A stretch of DNA of 55,959 bases from Bacillus sp. J37 (GCF_000518865.1 NZ_JAEK01000031.1:1-55959); one strand, 5' to 3'. Counted from the stretch's first letter, positions 1-9,197 are shown. Notes: generated by a model not told the origin, from the letters alone. Made by a program: numbers and translations.

Positions 1-267
1 GTAATAAAATTTTTGCTTGGACTCTTCTGAAAGCAACAAGGCAATAATTTCATAATAGTCATCTATCTTTGATGTTCGTTTACGAATACTTTTCGGCTCG
101 TAGCCATTAAGGTATTTATCAATCGTCCTCCGATCAACTCCCATATCACGAGCCAATTTACTCTTATTAATTTTCATTTTCAAGCTCTCCATTAAGATTT
201 TTAATTTCGGTAAGTCTGAAAGACTTTTAACTTCAATATCTGTAGTTATATTTATTGGCATATGCAT
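1..267 (-). CDS. istA: IS21-family transposase IstA, N-terminal fragment (cut by window edge)
   Basis: The minus strand has an open frame of 89 codons that runs off the left edge. A typical IstA is about 400-500 residues, so only the N-terminal DNA-binding part is visible. Around residues 31-55 it shows a helix-turn-helix, with the stretch KSKLARDMGVDRRTIDKYL followed by NGYEP, which is characteristic of IstA. A GGGGTGA ribosome-binding site lies 5 bases before the first ATG (267); a second in-frame ATG at 261 is an alternative start. The catalytic DDE domain would lie outside the window, so activity cannot be judged. Confidence 0.75.
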   Translation of the reverse strand, partial: MHMPINITTDIEVKSLSDLPKLKILMESLKMKINKSKLARDMGVDRRTIDKYLNGYEPKSIRKRTSKIDDYYEIIALLLSEESKQKFYY

Positions 268-338
268 AATATTCACCCCAGAATATTATGCAGTTTAGTG
301 ATCCAAACTGTACATACTTAAACGATCATTTTTGTACA
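1..338 (-). mobile_element. IS21-family insertion sequence, partial (istA end)
   Basis: The window opens inside an insertion sequence whose transposase reads leftward. The putative outer terminus is the TGTACA at 333-338 (read on the minus strand). A second TGTACA copy lies 24 bases further in, at 309-314, fitting the repeated terminal sites of IS21-family elements. The transposase start lies about 70 bases inside this end. The other end and the istB helper gene are outside the window. The exact boundary is inferred from the terminal motif and from the abrupt start of the neighbouring coding frame; no target duplication can be checked. Confidence 0.6.
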
Positions 339-1165
339 TTTTTAATTTAGCATTTGTAGACTATAAGCTAATTCGTAGCGAATATTACAGAGATGGATTT
401 TTTGATGGTAATCACTTTAAGTTTGCAAGGATTGGGACCAAGGGAATAGACTTACTAATTGAACATAATATGCTCGAAAAATCTTATAATAAAAAAAAAA
501 TATATAAGTTTAATGACAAGAAGAATTTGATTCACTTTCTTGCCACACAGCAAGCAGCTCTAAATATTATATTCAACCTTAATAAAAGAACTATTGTACC
601 TTTTAAAGAAAAGAACAAATCATTTGATATACAATATGGTTTAAATCTTTTTTCTCAATCTCCTTCAACTATGCCATATGAAGAATGGATACCAGACTAC
701 AAAAATCTTCATACACAAAATAAAGGTGCTTATTATACAAAGATCGCAAAATATATGAGCAATAATGCAACTATACGTCCATCTGGTAAAACTATGACGA
801 TTGTAAAACCAGACTGGGTAGTCCGTTTAAAACCAGAACATAGGAAAGAAATATTCATAAACATCGAACTAGATACAGGATCAGAACCTATCCAAACATT
901 AGTAGAAAAAGCATTTAATTATTCTATATTAGCTAAAAATAATCCGTCAGAACTACATTATATGGGTATTATTGTTTTAGATAATACCTTTGCAAATAGT
1001 TCTAGAGTAACTAACGGAAAAAAAAGAACAATTAATCTTATAAATCGATTAAATGAAGACAATGACGTAATTAAAAGAATGAAGGAATCTAAATTAATTC
1101 CTTTTATCAGGCCATTAGGAATGATTGACAATGAGCTTATGAGACTATTATGTAAATATTCATAA
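339..1165 (+). pseudogene. Replication-relaxation-like protein, 5' end apparently lost to the IS
   Basis: An open frame of about 275 codons enters directly from the insertion-sequence terminus; its only in-frame start is a TTG (332) inside that terminus with no ribosome-binding site. The first 55 residues look like a winged helix missing its beginning (FARIGTKGIDLLIEHNMLEK, then a KKIYKF wing). The C-terminal half has a PDWVV strand and an IELDTGSEPIQTLVEKAFNY stretch, like the replication-relaxation family (PF13814-type) found on mobile elements. The family call rests on remembered motif shape, not a search. I infer 5' truncation by the IS; the truncated product may still be made from an IS-borne promoter, but nothing shows this. 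Confidence 0.5.
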
Positions 1166-1206
1166 TCATATTCAAGATCTAAACTCTAATCTATAAATTA
1201 GTGTAA

Positions 1207-1239
1207 AAGAGTGCGATAATATCCTTATTTCGCACTCTT
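1207..1239 (-). terminator. Terminator downstream of gajB (possibly bidirectional)
   Basis: AAGAGTGCG at 1207-1215 pairs perfectly with CGCACTCTT at 1231-1239. Read on the minus strand the hairpin is followed by TTTTAC, so it suits the gajB transcript that ends at 1322. On the plus strand it also lies 40 bases after the truncated gene, though the U-run there is weaker. Confidence 0.65.
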
Positions 1240-1321
1240 CAGATTTTCAGTATTAATAATTATCATTTCTCAACTAAATTATGCTTAATTCAAAAGTTCT
1301 TTATGTACCAAATATTTATGC

Positions 1322-2824
1322 TTATAATGTTTTTAATACCTGATCTATAGTATGTATGTTTTTATTCTTTAATCTTCCAAGAATATTTTTTTTATAAATA
1401 TTCGTATTATCTACGATAACAACTTTTTCTTTAGCCCTTGTTAACGCTACATAATGATTATTTAAACTACCTATACTATCTAATGGATAATCTGATGCTC
1501 TAATTATTACTTGATCGAATTCTAAGCCTTTAGTAGCAAACACAGTCATTATTTTATGCTTACTTTCAACATCTAAAAAGGAAATATTGTAACTATCATT
1601 CTCAAGAGTCTGTAAAAACTTCCTTATCTCATTATCACTAAAATTCACATTTATAATTTCAGCGATTTTGTTAAGAGTTACCTCTACATTTTGAAACTCT
1701 AATTTTTGAGTAAGTAATCCAACTTGTTTCTCTAAAGTTTTTATTTCCGAAGTATTTACTTCTAAATTTAAGTCTAATAAAAAATCATAGATAGAATAAT
1801 ACTTATTAACAATGAGTTTCATCAAACATCTCAAAACAAATGTATTTATTATGCCATCATCAATAGGAGTTCGAGGAATAAATTCAAATTGATATCCATT
1901 ACTATTTAGAAAGTCCCTGCACTCCTCTGCAGCGCTATTAACGTTAATTATTATTGTAATTTTTTTATCTAAATTTACTTCCTTTTTTTGTAGTATCTCA
2001 ATAACAGCACTAGAAAAGCCTTTATTGGTTGAAAATAGTGCTATCTCATTTATTATTTCACTAGCTTTACTTTCTAAATAATTTTCTTTATGAAGTAAAT
2101 TAGCAAAATTAGTTATATTAAAATGCGATCTGAAATTATGGTATAACTCATACTTAGTAAAACTATCATCAAATTCTTCAAAAATATTTTCTTTAGCACC
2201 TCTCCATAAATAAATAGCTTGCTTCGAGTCTCCCACAATAAATAAGGGTATTTTTAGTTCATCCTTAATATACATAAATAAAGAGTGCATATCTTGATCA
2301 CTATCTTGATACTCATCTAAGAAAAGCATTCTATATTTTGAAATAAGGAACTGTTGAGCTGCTACTGAATTTTTTAAAATAGATAAACCTAATTTAAATT
2401 TAAAATTCTTTTTATTGTCATAGTAACTACCGAGAATTTTATCCGCTTTTAGTAGTTTTATGCCTTCTTTGCTAAAATTAAATTTCTTATTAAAATCAAC
2501 TACAAAATCTTGACTGAACTCTTCGCCTAAAACGTCTAAAATAAAAGGACGGAGAATTTCATTTTCTACAAAACTATCATTTGTACATATGGTTAAATCT
2601 TTATTTAAATTTGCTTTATATGTTCTATCCTTTAATTCTTCTGTTGCTTTAATAGTAAAAGTGATTGCTGCAATCGTTTGATGATTTCTAATTACATTAC
2701 ATATTCTTATTAATTTATCTACTAGAATAGTAGTTTTTCCACATCCAGCACTTGCAGATACAACAATATTTTTTAAATCTTCATCTAATATTCGATCCCT
2801 TGTACCTTGATCACTTATCACCAT
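1322..2824 (-). CDS. gajB: Gabija anti-phage system UvrD/PcrA-like helicase GajB
   Basis: This 500-residue superfamily 1 helicase is the partner of the OLD nuclease encoded just upstream, together forming a Gabija defence system. Visible motifs in order: Walker A ASAGCGKTT (residues 24-32), Walker B LFLDEYQDSDQDM near 168, motif III GDSKQAIYLWRGA near 198, motif IV YHNFRS near 228, motif V TVFATKGLEFDQVII near 428, and motif VI YVALTRAKEKVVIV near 459. The length matches known GajB (about 494 residues), shorter than full UvrD because the accessory subdomains are small. The start overlaps the end of gajA by 14 bases with AAAGGAG ten bases ahead, so translation is probably coupled. In Gabija, GajB is thought to sense DNA ends or nucleotide depletion and act with GajA; that role is family knowledge. 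Confidence 0.9.
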   Translation of the reverse strand: MVISDQGTRDRILDEDLKNIVVSASAGCGKTTILVDKLIRICNVIRNHQTIAAITFTIKATEELKDRTYKANLNKDLTICTNDSFVENEILRPFILDVLGEEFSQDFVVDFNKKFNFSKEGIKLLKADKILGSYYDNKKNFKFKLGLSILKNSVAAQQFLISKYRMLFLDEYQDSDQDMHSLFMYIKDELKIPLFIVGDSKQAIYLWRGAKENIFEEFDDSFTKYELYHNFRSHFNITNFANLLHKENYLESKASEIINEIALFSTNKGFSSAVIEILQKKEVNLDKKITIIINVNSAAEECRDFLNSNGYQFEFIPRTPIDDGIINTFVLRCLMKLIVNKYYSIYDFLLDLNLEVNTSEIKTLEKQVGLLTQKLEFQNVEVTLNKIAEIINVNFSDNEIRKFLQTLENDSYNISFLDVESKHKIMTVFATKGLEFDQVIIRASDYPLDSIGSLNNHYVALTRAKEKVVIVDNTNIYKKNILGRLKNKNIHTIDQVLKTL

Positions 2825-4547
2825 TTTTAGTTAACTCCTTTAAAACTTCAAATCTAGAGCTATCAAAAATTGTCTGACAATCTACATATGTTAAAACTTT
2901 TGATAATTCAGCCATATTTATTAGTTTTGATGACTGTAAATATTTAATTGAATCTCTGCTTCCTGTTAGTTCATCTAATCTTGGACCTAATGCTTCATAA
3001 AGATCATGTTCTAAATCTATTTTTGATAGAAAAATATTGTTCTCTCTAATAATTCTTTTACTTTTACGATATTTATCATAAATCATAATCTTAGTATTGT
3101 TTATTTTTTCAGCTTTTACTGCTTCCGTATCATTTTCCTCTAATGCAATATTAATTGGTTTTTTCTTTTCTTCTTCACATAACTCTAATGCTCTATTAAA
3201 TCCAATTAAGTCAAATGAGTTGGGAGAACCCTTCTTCTTTTTTAAATCATTATCAGTTTTTACAAATACCTTAATACCTAATCCCTTCAATACTTCCCAA
3301 TATTTTTTGAAAGCAATACCATAAACCTCTAAAATATATGCACCTTCAAGTTCATACTCTGGTTTAATTTCACTTAAAACCTTTTCAAATAATACTCTTT
3401 CAGATGGGCCTTCTATCAATAAAACGCGTTCAGCAAAAATAGCCGTTGTTAAAAATTTATTTAATTGGGTTTTTATATTTATAAAATCTTCTCCTACATT
3501 ATATAAATAGGACGAACAGACAACTTTATCAGCAGAATGGACCCTTATTAAAGAAGCATTATCCATTTCATATAATAATTCTGACGAATGAGTAGTTAAG
3601 AAAAAATATTTATAAGATTCATGGGAGAATAATTTTTTGGAAAGTGCAATTTGCAATGATCTATGTAGGCTATTTTCAGGCTCTTCGATTAAAAATAAAG
3701 ATATTTTTTCAGAATTGAAATTTTTAGTAACATAATTCATTAAGGAGTAAGAGATTATTTTTTTTCTTCCATCTCCAGAAGTGGGATACAAATTATCATC
3801 GTTATTTTTCTTTATGTAGGGTCTTAAATCGCTAAAGTAACCGTTAATAGCCATTTCAGATTTTATAGTTAGTTCTATTTCTTCGTTTTTCAAGCTATAA
3901 TATTCCTTTGTTATTTCCTTTTCAAAATTATTTATTATATCCATTTCACCAATATGAGTGTTTATTTCTTTTGTAAGGATTTTTATTTTCTCCGATTTTT
4001 CGATATCCGTTTTCCCAAACTTCTCCTGAGCAAAAATTGCCTTTTTATTTTTTTGAAAAATAGTTTCAAGATTAATAAGCGGATCAATATATACTACCTT
4101 GAAAATTCTATCTAGCTCTGTGAATCCGTTTTTTTGGGGTATTTCTTTCAATTTTTTTAAGTTATTTCCCCAAGATAGTGTTATTCCACCTAATTCTTCT
4201 TCTTTTTCATACTTACCAAACAATTTTAAATAGACATTTTCCAAATCTGTAGAATCCCTAGCATCTTTTAGCCTTGAAACTATAAGTTTAGAGTGATCAC
4301 TTTCATCAAAATCTTTTATATTCATACAAATTGTAATAGATATTTCTTCATTAATATCTCTCATATAAAAGTCACTCTCATTAAGTCCATTTTTTCTAAT
4401 ATCTCTATCAAATAAGAACCTTAATGCTGCCAGAAAATTGCTTTTTCCAATATCGTTCATGCCAAATATAACATTCTGATTTGTTAAATCTACTTTGACT
4501 TCTTTAAAGTTTCTAAAATTTTTAATTTCTAACCAACTGAATTTCAT
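2811..4547 (-). CDS. gajA: Gabija anti-phage system OLD-family nuclease GajA
   Basis: GajA is the ATP-sensing DNA nuclease of Gabija, an N-terminal ABC-type ATPase fused to a C-terminal TOPRIM nuclease. From the chosen start the protein is 578 residues, the same as the well-studied B. cereus GajA as I remember it. Motifs: Walker A FGMNDIGKSN (about 28-37), Walker B SLFLIEEPENSLH, H-loop TTHSSELL, then TOPRIM LLIEGPSERVLFEKVL, a TDND pair and a downstream IDLEHDLYEAL acidic site. I chose the ATG at 4547 (MKFSWLEIKNF) over one seven codons upstream because GajA proteins begin this way and AGGTGAAGGT directly precedes it. All catalytic elements appear present, so the system looks intact. A sigma-A-type promoter lies about 65 bases upstream. 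Confidence 0.92.
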   Translation of the reverse strand: MKFSWLEIKNFRNFKEVKVDLTNQNVIFGMNDIGKSNFLAALRFLFDRDIRKNGLNESDFYMRDINEEISITICMNIKDFDESDHSKLIVSRLKDARDSTDLENVYLKLFGKYEKEEELGGITLSWGNNLKKLKEIPQKNGFTELDRIFKVVYIDPLINLETIFQKNKKAIFAQEKFGKTDIEKSEKIKILTKEINTHIGEMDIINNFEKEITKEYYSLKNEEIELTIKSEMAINGYFSDLRPYIKKNNDDNLYPTSGDGRKKIISYSLMNYVTKNFNSEKISLFLIEEPENSLHRSLQIALSKKLFSHESYKYFFLTTHSSELLYEMDNASLIRVHSADKVVCSSYLYNVGEDFINIKTQLNKFLTTAIFAERVLLIEGPSERVLFEKVLSEIKPEYELEGAYILEVYGIAFKKYWEVLKGLGIKVFVKTDNDLKKKKGSPNSFDLIGFNRALELCEEEKKKPINIALEENDTEAVKAEKINNTKIMIYDKYRKSKRIIRENNIFLSKIDLEHDLYEALGPRLDELTGSRDSIKYLQSSKLINMAELSKVLTYVDCQTIFDSSRFEVLKELTKNGDK

Positions 4548-4613
4548 ACCTTCACCTTCTAAATTCAAAAATGACCGAAAATATTACGGGCTATAATCTA
4601 TACATTTAATTCC

Positions 4614-4642
4614 ATTATGTTTCACTTTAAACTATTAATCAA
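4614..4642 (-). promoter_or_regulatory. Candidate sigma-A promoter of gajAB
   Basis: Read on the minus strand: TTGATT (-35, 4637-4642), a 17-base spacer and CATAAT (-10, 4614-4619). Transcription would begin near 4606, giving a leader of roughly 60 nucleotides before gajA. It is a good match to the vegetative consensus, which suggests constitutive expression. Confidence 0.6.
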
Positions 4643-4814
4643 CACACTTTCTACGAACTGATGTTATATAAAAAATAGTTCAACACTAACTTATTGCATA
4701 CCTGACGTACATAATCTAGTTTTGTGATAAAATTATTGTTAATTTCTAAATAAGAGTTGGAGAGTTAAATTTGATCCTAGTTTTGATATAACTTTATGAA
4801 TCCATAAAAAACTC

Positions 4815-4831
4815 GTTGTTAGGTTAACAAC
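4815..4831. repeat. Perfect 7-bp inverted repeat upstream of the small Cys-rich gene
   Basis: GTTGTTA and TAACAAC flank a 3-base loop, 45 bases ahead of the start at 4876. It lies in the 300-base divergent region between gajA and the small plus-strand gene. There is no U-run, so an operator is more likely than a terminator, but no regulator is identified. The rest of the gap (4569-4875) holds only the gajA promoter and AT-rich sequence. Confidence 0.35.
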
Positions 4832-4875
4832 AATAAATAAGAAATACATTTATTTTAAAGTCGGAGGTATATTAG

Positions 4876-5076
4876 ATGATTTGTACATGTGGTGGCATTC
4901 TCTCAGTTAAAAATATAGAAGAATATCCCAAACATCTGGCTAAACAAAAAAGGTTGTCTTACAATAGAGTTTGTGATGTTGAGTGTTTAAAATGCGGAAA
5001 AATATTTTTCTCTCAACCTTATGACTTTGGAAGTAATATAAATCAAGTTAGACCTATAAATCCCAAAATTAAATAG
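4876..5076 (+). CDS. Small Cys-rich (zinc-ribbon-like) protein of unknown function
   Basis: A 66-residue protein with a strong ribosome-binding site (CGGAGG, 9 bases before ATG) and a terminator close behind, so it is very likely expressed. Cysteines fall in two groups: C3 and C5 at the N-terminus (ICTCGG), then C33, C37 and C40 (CDVECLKCGK), the arrangement of a small zinc ribbon. I do not recognise the family. It is the only plus-strand gene between two leftward defence operons, and it has its own divergent regulatory region. Possible roles are a regulator, an accessory factor of Gabija or of the restriction system, or a mobile-element passenger; the sequence does not decide. Confidence 0.6.
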   Translation: MICTCGGILSVKNIEEYPKHLAKQKRLSYNRVCDVECLKCGKIFFSQPYDFGSNINQVRPINPKIK

Positions 5077-5121
5077 ATTTAGATCGAAGTAATTTATTTA
5101 ACGGTTAATTTTTTTATTCAA

Positions 5122-5166
5122 AAAAAGTTTCAAAGATAGTATATTATCTCCACCTTTGAAACTTTT
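5122..5166. terminator. Bidirectional terminator between the small Cys-rich gene and the McrC-like gene
   Basis: AAAAGTTTCAAAG (5123-5135) pairs with CTTTGAAACTTTT (5154-5166), a 13-bp stem with A- and T-rich flanks on each side. It sits between convergent genes ending at 5076 and 5179 and would stop both transcripts. Confidence 0.8.
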
Positions 5167-5178
5167 CTACTACTGCAG

Positions 5179-6987
5179 TTATGTTTCTCTATGAATTATT
5201 TGTGTTACATAATTTGTTAGTTCTCTCATGAAATTTTCCAATTCATTTATGGTATCGTTGCTATTCGGTATCAATGGAATCGCACCAATTCCGGGTAATA
5301 TAGTTGAACCTTGTTGGAAGTTGATAAATTCGTTCCCGGGATACAATACATAGGAGCCTAATGATTTATCTATAGCATCTTTATAGGCGTGCATTTTAAC
5401 TAGATCATCTTTTTTGCTTGTTTTAGTATCCGATTCAAGGTAATCCTTTAATTTTTCAATCCTGTACTTCGCATCAAAATGTATAAAATAACCGTTTTCT
5501 TTTTCTGTACTATCCGAAATATATAGAGTAAAATCCGGTTTTAATTTTATGGAGTAAGATTGACTTATGGTTGTTTGTCTACTAAATTCTTTATTATAGT
5601 AGAATAAAACCTTAATTTTATTCTTTTGATATACAAGACAACTATTAGTTCCTTTTTTCAAATTAAAATTTATACTCCCATTCTCCTCGTACCATACATT
5701 GCTTTCTTTATTCTCTGTTCCAAAAATGTTTCGTAAGGAATTTCTAATTATAAAAAAGCACCAAATTTCATAAAGTTCATATATAGGTTTAACATATACG
5801 TCACTAGTAACTGCGTCAATTGGATTCCAAGATAATGAAAGCCCACTCTGAAGTCTTAGATCCAATAATAATACATCTTGATATCCCGCTCTATTTTGTA
5901 ATACTTGTGAATTTGAAGGGAAATATTCGAGCTTATTTATCTGCCTAAAAATGTTATTGTTTAAGTAGTCTTCTAAAGTTGTAAGCCAACTACTTGCTTC
6001 ACTAATATAAAGCTTATAAAGTTTTTTTTTGCTATCTTTTTGAATAATCACATGTAACTGACGTATTATATTATTTACCAAATAGTGTATTTCCTCTAAG
6101 AAATTTTTAACGTATCTGTTTTCTGCTGTGTCTATTGTTTCATTACTCCGTTCAGATAATATTTTTTGAGGTGTATATCCCCTGAACTTCTTTTTAAGAA
6201 CTCCTCCTACTTGCAAATCCAACACATAAGGCTTGTTAATAATACTAGAATAGTCAGAAACCGGTCTAACCCCAATTGGCTCTAGTATAGATTCCGTGTC
6301 TAAATAAGAATGAATTTTATTTAGGACTGTATCAATAGCTAAAGGTAAATCTTTCATTATGCTTCTTAATTGTATTATTTTACTGAAGTTCATCGGATTC
6401 GAATTATCACTCAATACCTTCGTACCTGTTAACCCACTATATTGCATGACCAAATTGCTAGATTCTTCAGCTATATTATTCAATAATTCACTATATGCAG
6501 TTTCATAATTCATTTTCCTTGCTGCTATTTCACATAAAATAGAATGTTTATTATTTATTGATAAATCTAATGTCCCAATAAAATTTTTAGTATGGAGTTC
6601 CCCCATAATTTCAATAAAGTCTTCCTCTCCAACCCTTGTTTTCCTCCAATTGTTACTTGGAAACAGTTTAACAAACTGATTTACATAATTATTAGCAAAA
6701 GGACCAGAGAAATTACTTTCTTCAAAATACTTTTTTGGAAGTAATATCTTTAATAAATAGGTAGACTCTTCTCTTAATAATAATGAATGAAACATATTCA
6801 ATTGATGAATGTTGTAGCTTATTAGTGGAACTTCTCCTTCCATATTTTTTAACGATAAATAACCAAAAATATTTGGTATCGAATCCTCTAGCTGAATAAA
6901 AGAACCTTTTTCTCCGGTTAAGGTCTGAATTTCCAATTGTATGTTAGTATCTTCCCATTTGATAATAATATGATTTAAAGCCAACAT
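5179..6987 (-). CDS. DUF2357 / McrC-like PD-(D/E)XK nuclease subunit of restriction system
   Basis: This 602-residue protein is the presumed DNA-cleaving partner of the McrB-like motor encoded 10 bases upstream. The middle contains a DUF2357-type region (LCEIAARKMNYETAYSELL near 150-170). The C-terminus carries a PD-(D/E)XK core: KPDFTLYI near residue 488, then FHFDAKYRIEKL about 20 residues later (D...DAK), followed by MHAYKDAI, the helix typical of the fold. The start has AGGGG seven bases ahead of ATG. Such proteins replace McrC in LlaJI/BsuMI-type GTP-dependent restriction systems. It is the last gene of the operon and ends at a strong terminator. Nuclease function is inferred from motifs; sequence specificity would come from other subunits. 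Confidence 0.8.
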   Translation of the reverse strand: MLALNHIIIKWEDTNIQLEIQTLTGEKGSFIQLEDSIPNIFGYLSLKNMEGEVPLISYNIHQLNMFHSLLLREESTYLLKILLPKKYFEESNFSGPFANNYVNQFVKLFPSNNWRKTRVGEEDFIEIMGELHTKNFIGTLDLSINNKHSILCEIAARKMNYETAYSELLNNIAEESSNLVMQYSGLTGTKVLSDNSNPMNFSKIIQLRSIMKDLPLAIDTVLNKIHSYLDTESILEPIGVRPVSDYSSIINKPYVLDLQVGGVLKKKFRGYTPQKILSERSNETIDTAENRYVKNFLEEIHYLVNNIIRQLHVIIQKDSKKKLYKLYISEASSWLTTLEDYLNNNIFRQINKLEYFPSNSQVLQNRAGYQDVLLLDLRLQSGLSLSWNPIDAVTSDVYVKPIYELYEIWCFFIIRNSLRNIFGTENKESNVWYEENGSINFNLKKGTNSCLVYQKNKIKVLFYYNKEFSRQTTISQSYSIKLKPDFTLYISDSTEKENGYFIHFDAKYRIEKLKDYLESDTKTSKKDDLVKMHAYKDAIDKSLGSYVLYPGNEFINFQQGSTILPGIGAIPLIPNSNDTINELENFMRELTNYVTQIIHRET

Positions 6988-6997
6988 AATTAAACCC

Positions 6998-8482
6998 CTA
7001 ACTAATAAAGGAAGTATAACCTATATTATTTAATGAAGACCTCATTCTCTCTAGTTTTGCAATACTTCTAGGCAAATCAAGATTATTTTTAATTAGTAGT
7101 GTATCGGTATTAGTAGTATATTCTTCGGATGACTCTTTAACTGTTAAATTAGAACCTAAATCCTCAAAAGTCTCTTTATTTAGGAACTTTATTAAGAGTT
7201 CTAATACATCACTTAATTGTCTTCGATTACCATGTAATTTGGGTAAAACTTTTTGTAGAAGAACATTATCCATATATGAAATCCAATCACTATTAGATTG
7301 ATTAAATAATATAGCAAAGTTAAGATACTCTATTGTTTCTTTAAAGATTCTATATCCAAAATCAAAGTTCACCGTCTTTAATATACTATACATTCCAGAA
7401 AGGAGTATCTCCATTTCCCTTTTTGCCATATTAAAACTGTCTTGACTTCCCCATTTACTTTCTAGATTTGCTAGTGAATTGATACCTTGATATTCAAGTT
7501 CTCTATACTCTATTGAAGATTTGAAGTGATTAAGGAGTGTGTCTCCTTCAAATGGGATATTCTCTTCTCCCGATGTCTGATTAAAGTAATTCGAAGGATG
7601 TTCCGTTTCTAGTTCAATAATATGCGCACGGTCTAATACTTTTGGAGAAAACATATAGGTCGTTTCATCAACATTCACAGTACCAATAATAAATATATTA
7701 GGCGGAAGTGTAATATTTTTGTTATTTTCCATGAGCAGTTTTGCACTATTTAATATTTTCTCATCTACATTTTCAAGCATTTGAAGTGTCTCTATTATAA
7801 TAGGAAGATTTGTGCGATCTATTAAAGTAATGCCCTCGCTATCAGAAGTACTTCGTGCAGCTTCCATAGCCGATAAAAATGAACTAAAGTATCTTTCAAC
7901 GTGAGATAAATTCATTTCGTCTAAAATAATGAAATGTGGTAGATACTTATTTGCTGGATGTAAAGCCCGCAGGAGGAGTTCTATCATGGGAGTCATTACA
8001 TAAATTGTTTTCCCTTCGGGACCAAATGGATTAACATAACCAAGTAAACTCCTTGTATCAGTCCAATCTGCGCCTACTGGTATCAATGAATGTCTTTTTT
8101 CAACAGGTATTCTTACAGCTGCTCCTAAAGTTATCTTTGTGTATCCTTCTTCATCAATATAATCCCAGAATTCAGAGTTGCTGCAAATGATTTGATCATT
8201 CATTTCGATTTGAATCTCAAATTCTTTATCATTAACCTTACCGATAAACACATTTGAATCAATGCAAAGTTCTCTAATTTCCTCTTCTGTCTTACTTATT
8301 ATTCTCCCCTGTTTATTTATGTCTATTTGTACCCATGTGTTTACTTTGTAGCTCTTCTTTTCTAGCTTTTCTGCTACCCTAAGTGCTAATCGTGTTTTTC
8401 CTGTTCCTGAATTACCTGAAAGGACAACAAACGGTTTAGCTAATAATGATATTATATAATTCTCTACGATTTTCTTTTTCAT
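6998..8482 (-). CDS. McrB-like AAA+ (GTPase) restriction motor without N-terminal DNA-binding domain
   Basis: A 494-residue AAA+ protein of the McrB clade, expected to hydrolyse GTP (or ATP) and translocate DNA for the nuclease subunit. Walker A SGNSGTGKTRLA lies at residues 22-33, almost at the N-terminus; Walker B is HFIILDEMNLSHVERYFSSFLS, followed by the McrB-type signature IIGTVNVDETTYMFSPKVLDRA. McrB normally carries a DNA-recognition domain before the AAA+ module. Here only about 20 residues precede Walker A, so recognition is presumably supplied by the separate 232-residue protein encoded 16 bases upstream. GGGAGA lies about 10 bases before ATG. The gene is followed after 10 bases by the nuclease gene, forming one operon. 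Confidence 0.85.
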   Translation of the reverse strand: MKKKIVENYIISLLAKPFVVLSGNSGTGKTRLALRVAEKLEKKSYKVNTWVQIDINKQGRIISKTEEEIRELCIDSNVFIGKVNDKEFEIQIEMNDQIICSNSEFWDYIDEEGYTKITLGAAVRIPVEKRHSLIPVGADWTDTRSLLGYVNPFGPEGKTIYVMTPMIELLLRALHPANKYLPHFIILDEMNLSHVERYFSSFLSAMEAARSTSDSEGITLIDRTNLPIIIETLQMLENVDEKILNSAKLLMENNKNITLPPNIFIIGTVNVDETTYMFSPKVLDRAHIIELETEHPSNYFNQTSGEENIPFEGDTLLNHFKSSIEYRELEYQGINSLANLESKWGSQDSFNMAKREMEILLSGMYSILKTVNFDFGYRIFKETIEYLNFAILFNQSNSDWISYMDNVLLQKVLPKLHGNRRQLSDVLELLIKFLNKETFEDLGSNLTVKESSEEYTTNTDTLLIKNNLDLPRSIAKLERMRSSLNNIGYTSFIS

Positions 8483-8498
8483 TAATCATTGTTCTCCC

Positions 8499-9197
8499 TT
8501 ATCTATATACTGGTACTAAAGAGTTTGGTGTACTCAACATATCTACATATTCTTCATGTTGCATTCTCTCAAATTCTTCTGGTGATTTATTTATTTTAAA
8601 GCAATTTTCTATTAGCTGATCTAATAAATATCTTGAGGTTATTCTGTAGGTGTCTCTTTCGGTGGTTGGTTCTAAAACCTGAGCCTCAACCATTCTATGG
8701 AAAAAGACGTTCACAATTTGACGTTGGTTTGCTTGACTTTTTTGTGATAATCTAAATTCCGGTATATTTATTACATTATTTTTGGTAATTTGCCCTCCAT
8801 TTTGTTTTACGACTGATAAAACTTCAAAAAAAGGATGTATTAACTTTCCACCAATTAACTGGTTTAGATTCAATAAGTACAACAATAAATACTCACTTCC
8901 TAAAATCTTACTCTCTAAAAAGGACTTTGCTAAACGAGATAATTCATAACTTTCACCTATTTTGGAGCGGAAAATACCTAACTCTCTCCCTAATGTGTAT
9001 GCACTTAACCATTGTTTCTTAGTTCCAACATATTTTTGACGACCACCCTCGATATACCTGTCTAACATCTCACCAAAACCAATTAACATTTCTTCTTGAG
9101 TTTTAAATTGATTTGCTGTTTGAGTATATACCCTAAGTAATGCTCTAAAGTCTTTTTTCCTCCAAATATCAAAATACAAGCTCTCGTTATTTTTCAC
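8499..9197 (-). CDS. Putative DNA-binding/specificity subunit of the McrBC-type restriction system
   Basis: A 232-residue protein I do not recognise by family. It is rich in helices with two stretches that look like winged-helix folds: about residues 60-115 (KKQWLSAYTLGRELGIF through SRLAKSFLES) and about 130-205 (VLSVVKQNGGQIT through YRITSRYLLDQL). No catalytic nuclease motif is evident. It starts at a GTG with AAGGGGG about 9 bases upstream and leads the three-gene restriction operon, ahead of an McrB-like motor that lacks its own DNA-binding domain. I therefore infer that it recognises target DNA or its methylation state for the motor. A role as a regulator of restriction expression is the main alternative. 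Confidence 0.55.
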   Translation of the reverse strand: MKNNESLYFDIWRKKDFRALLRVYTQTANQFKTQEEMLIGFGEMLDRYIEGGRQKYVGTKKQWLSAYTLGRELGIFRSKIGESYELSRLAKSFLESKILGSEYLLLYLLNLNQLIGGKLIHPFFEVLSVVKQNGGQITKNNVINIPEFRLSQKSQANQRQIVNVFFHRMVEAQVLEPTTERDTYRITSRYLLDQLIENCFKINKSPEEFERMQHEEYVDMLSTPNSLVPVYR

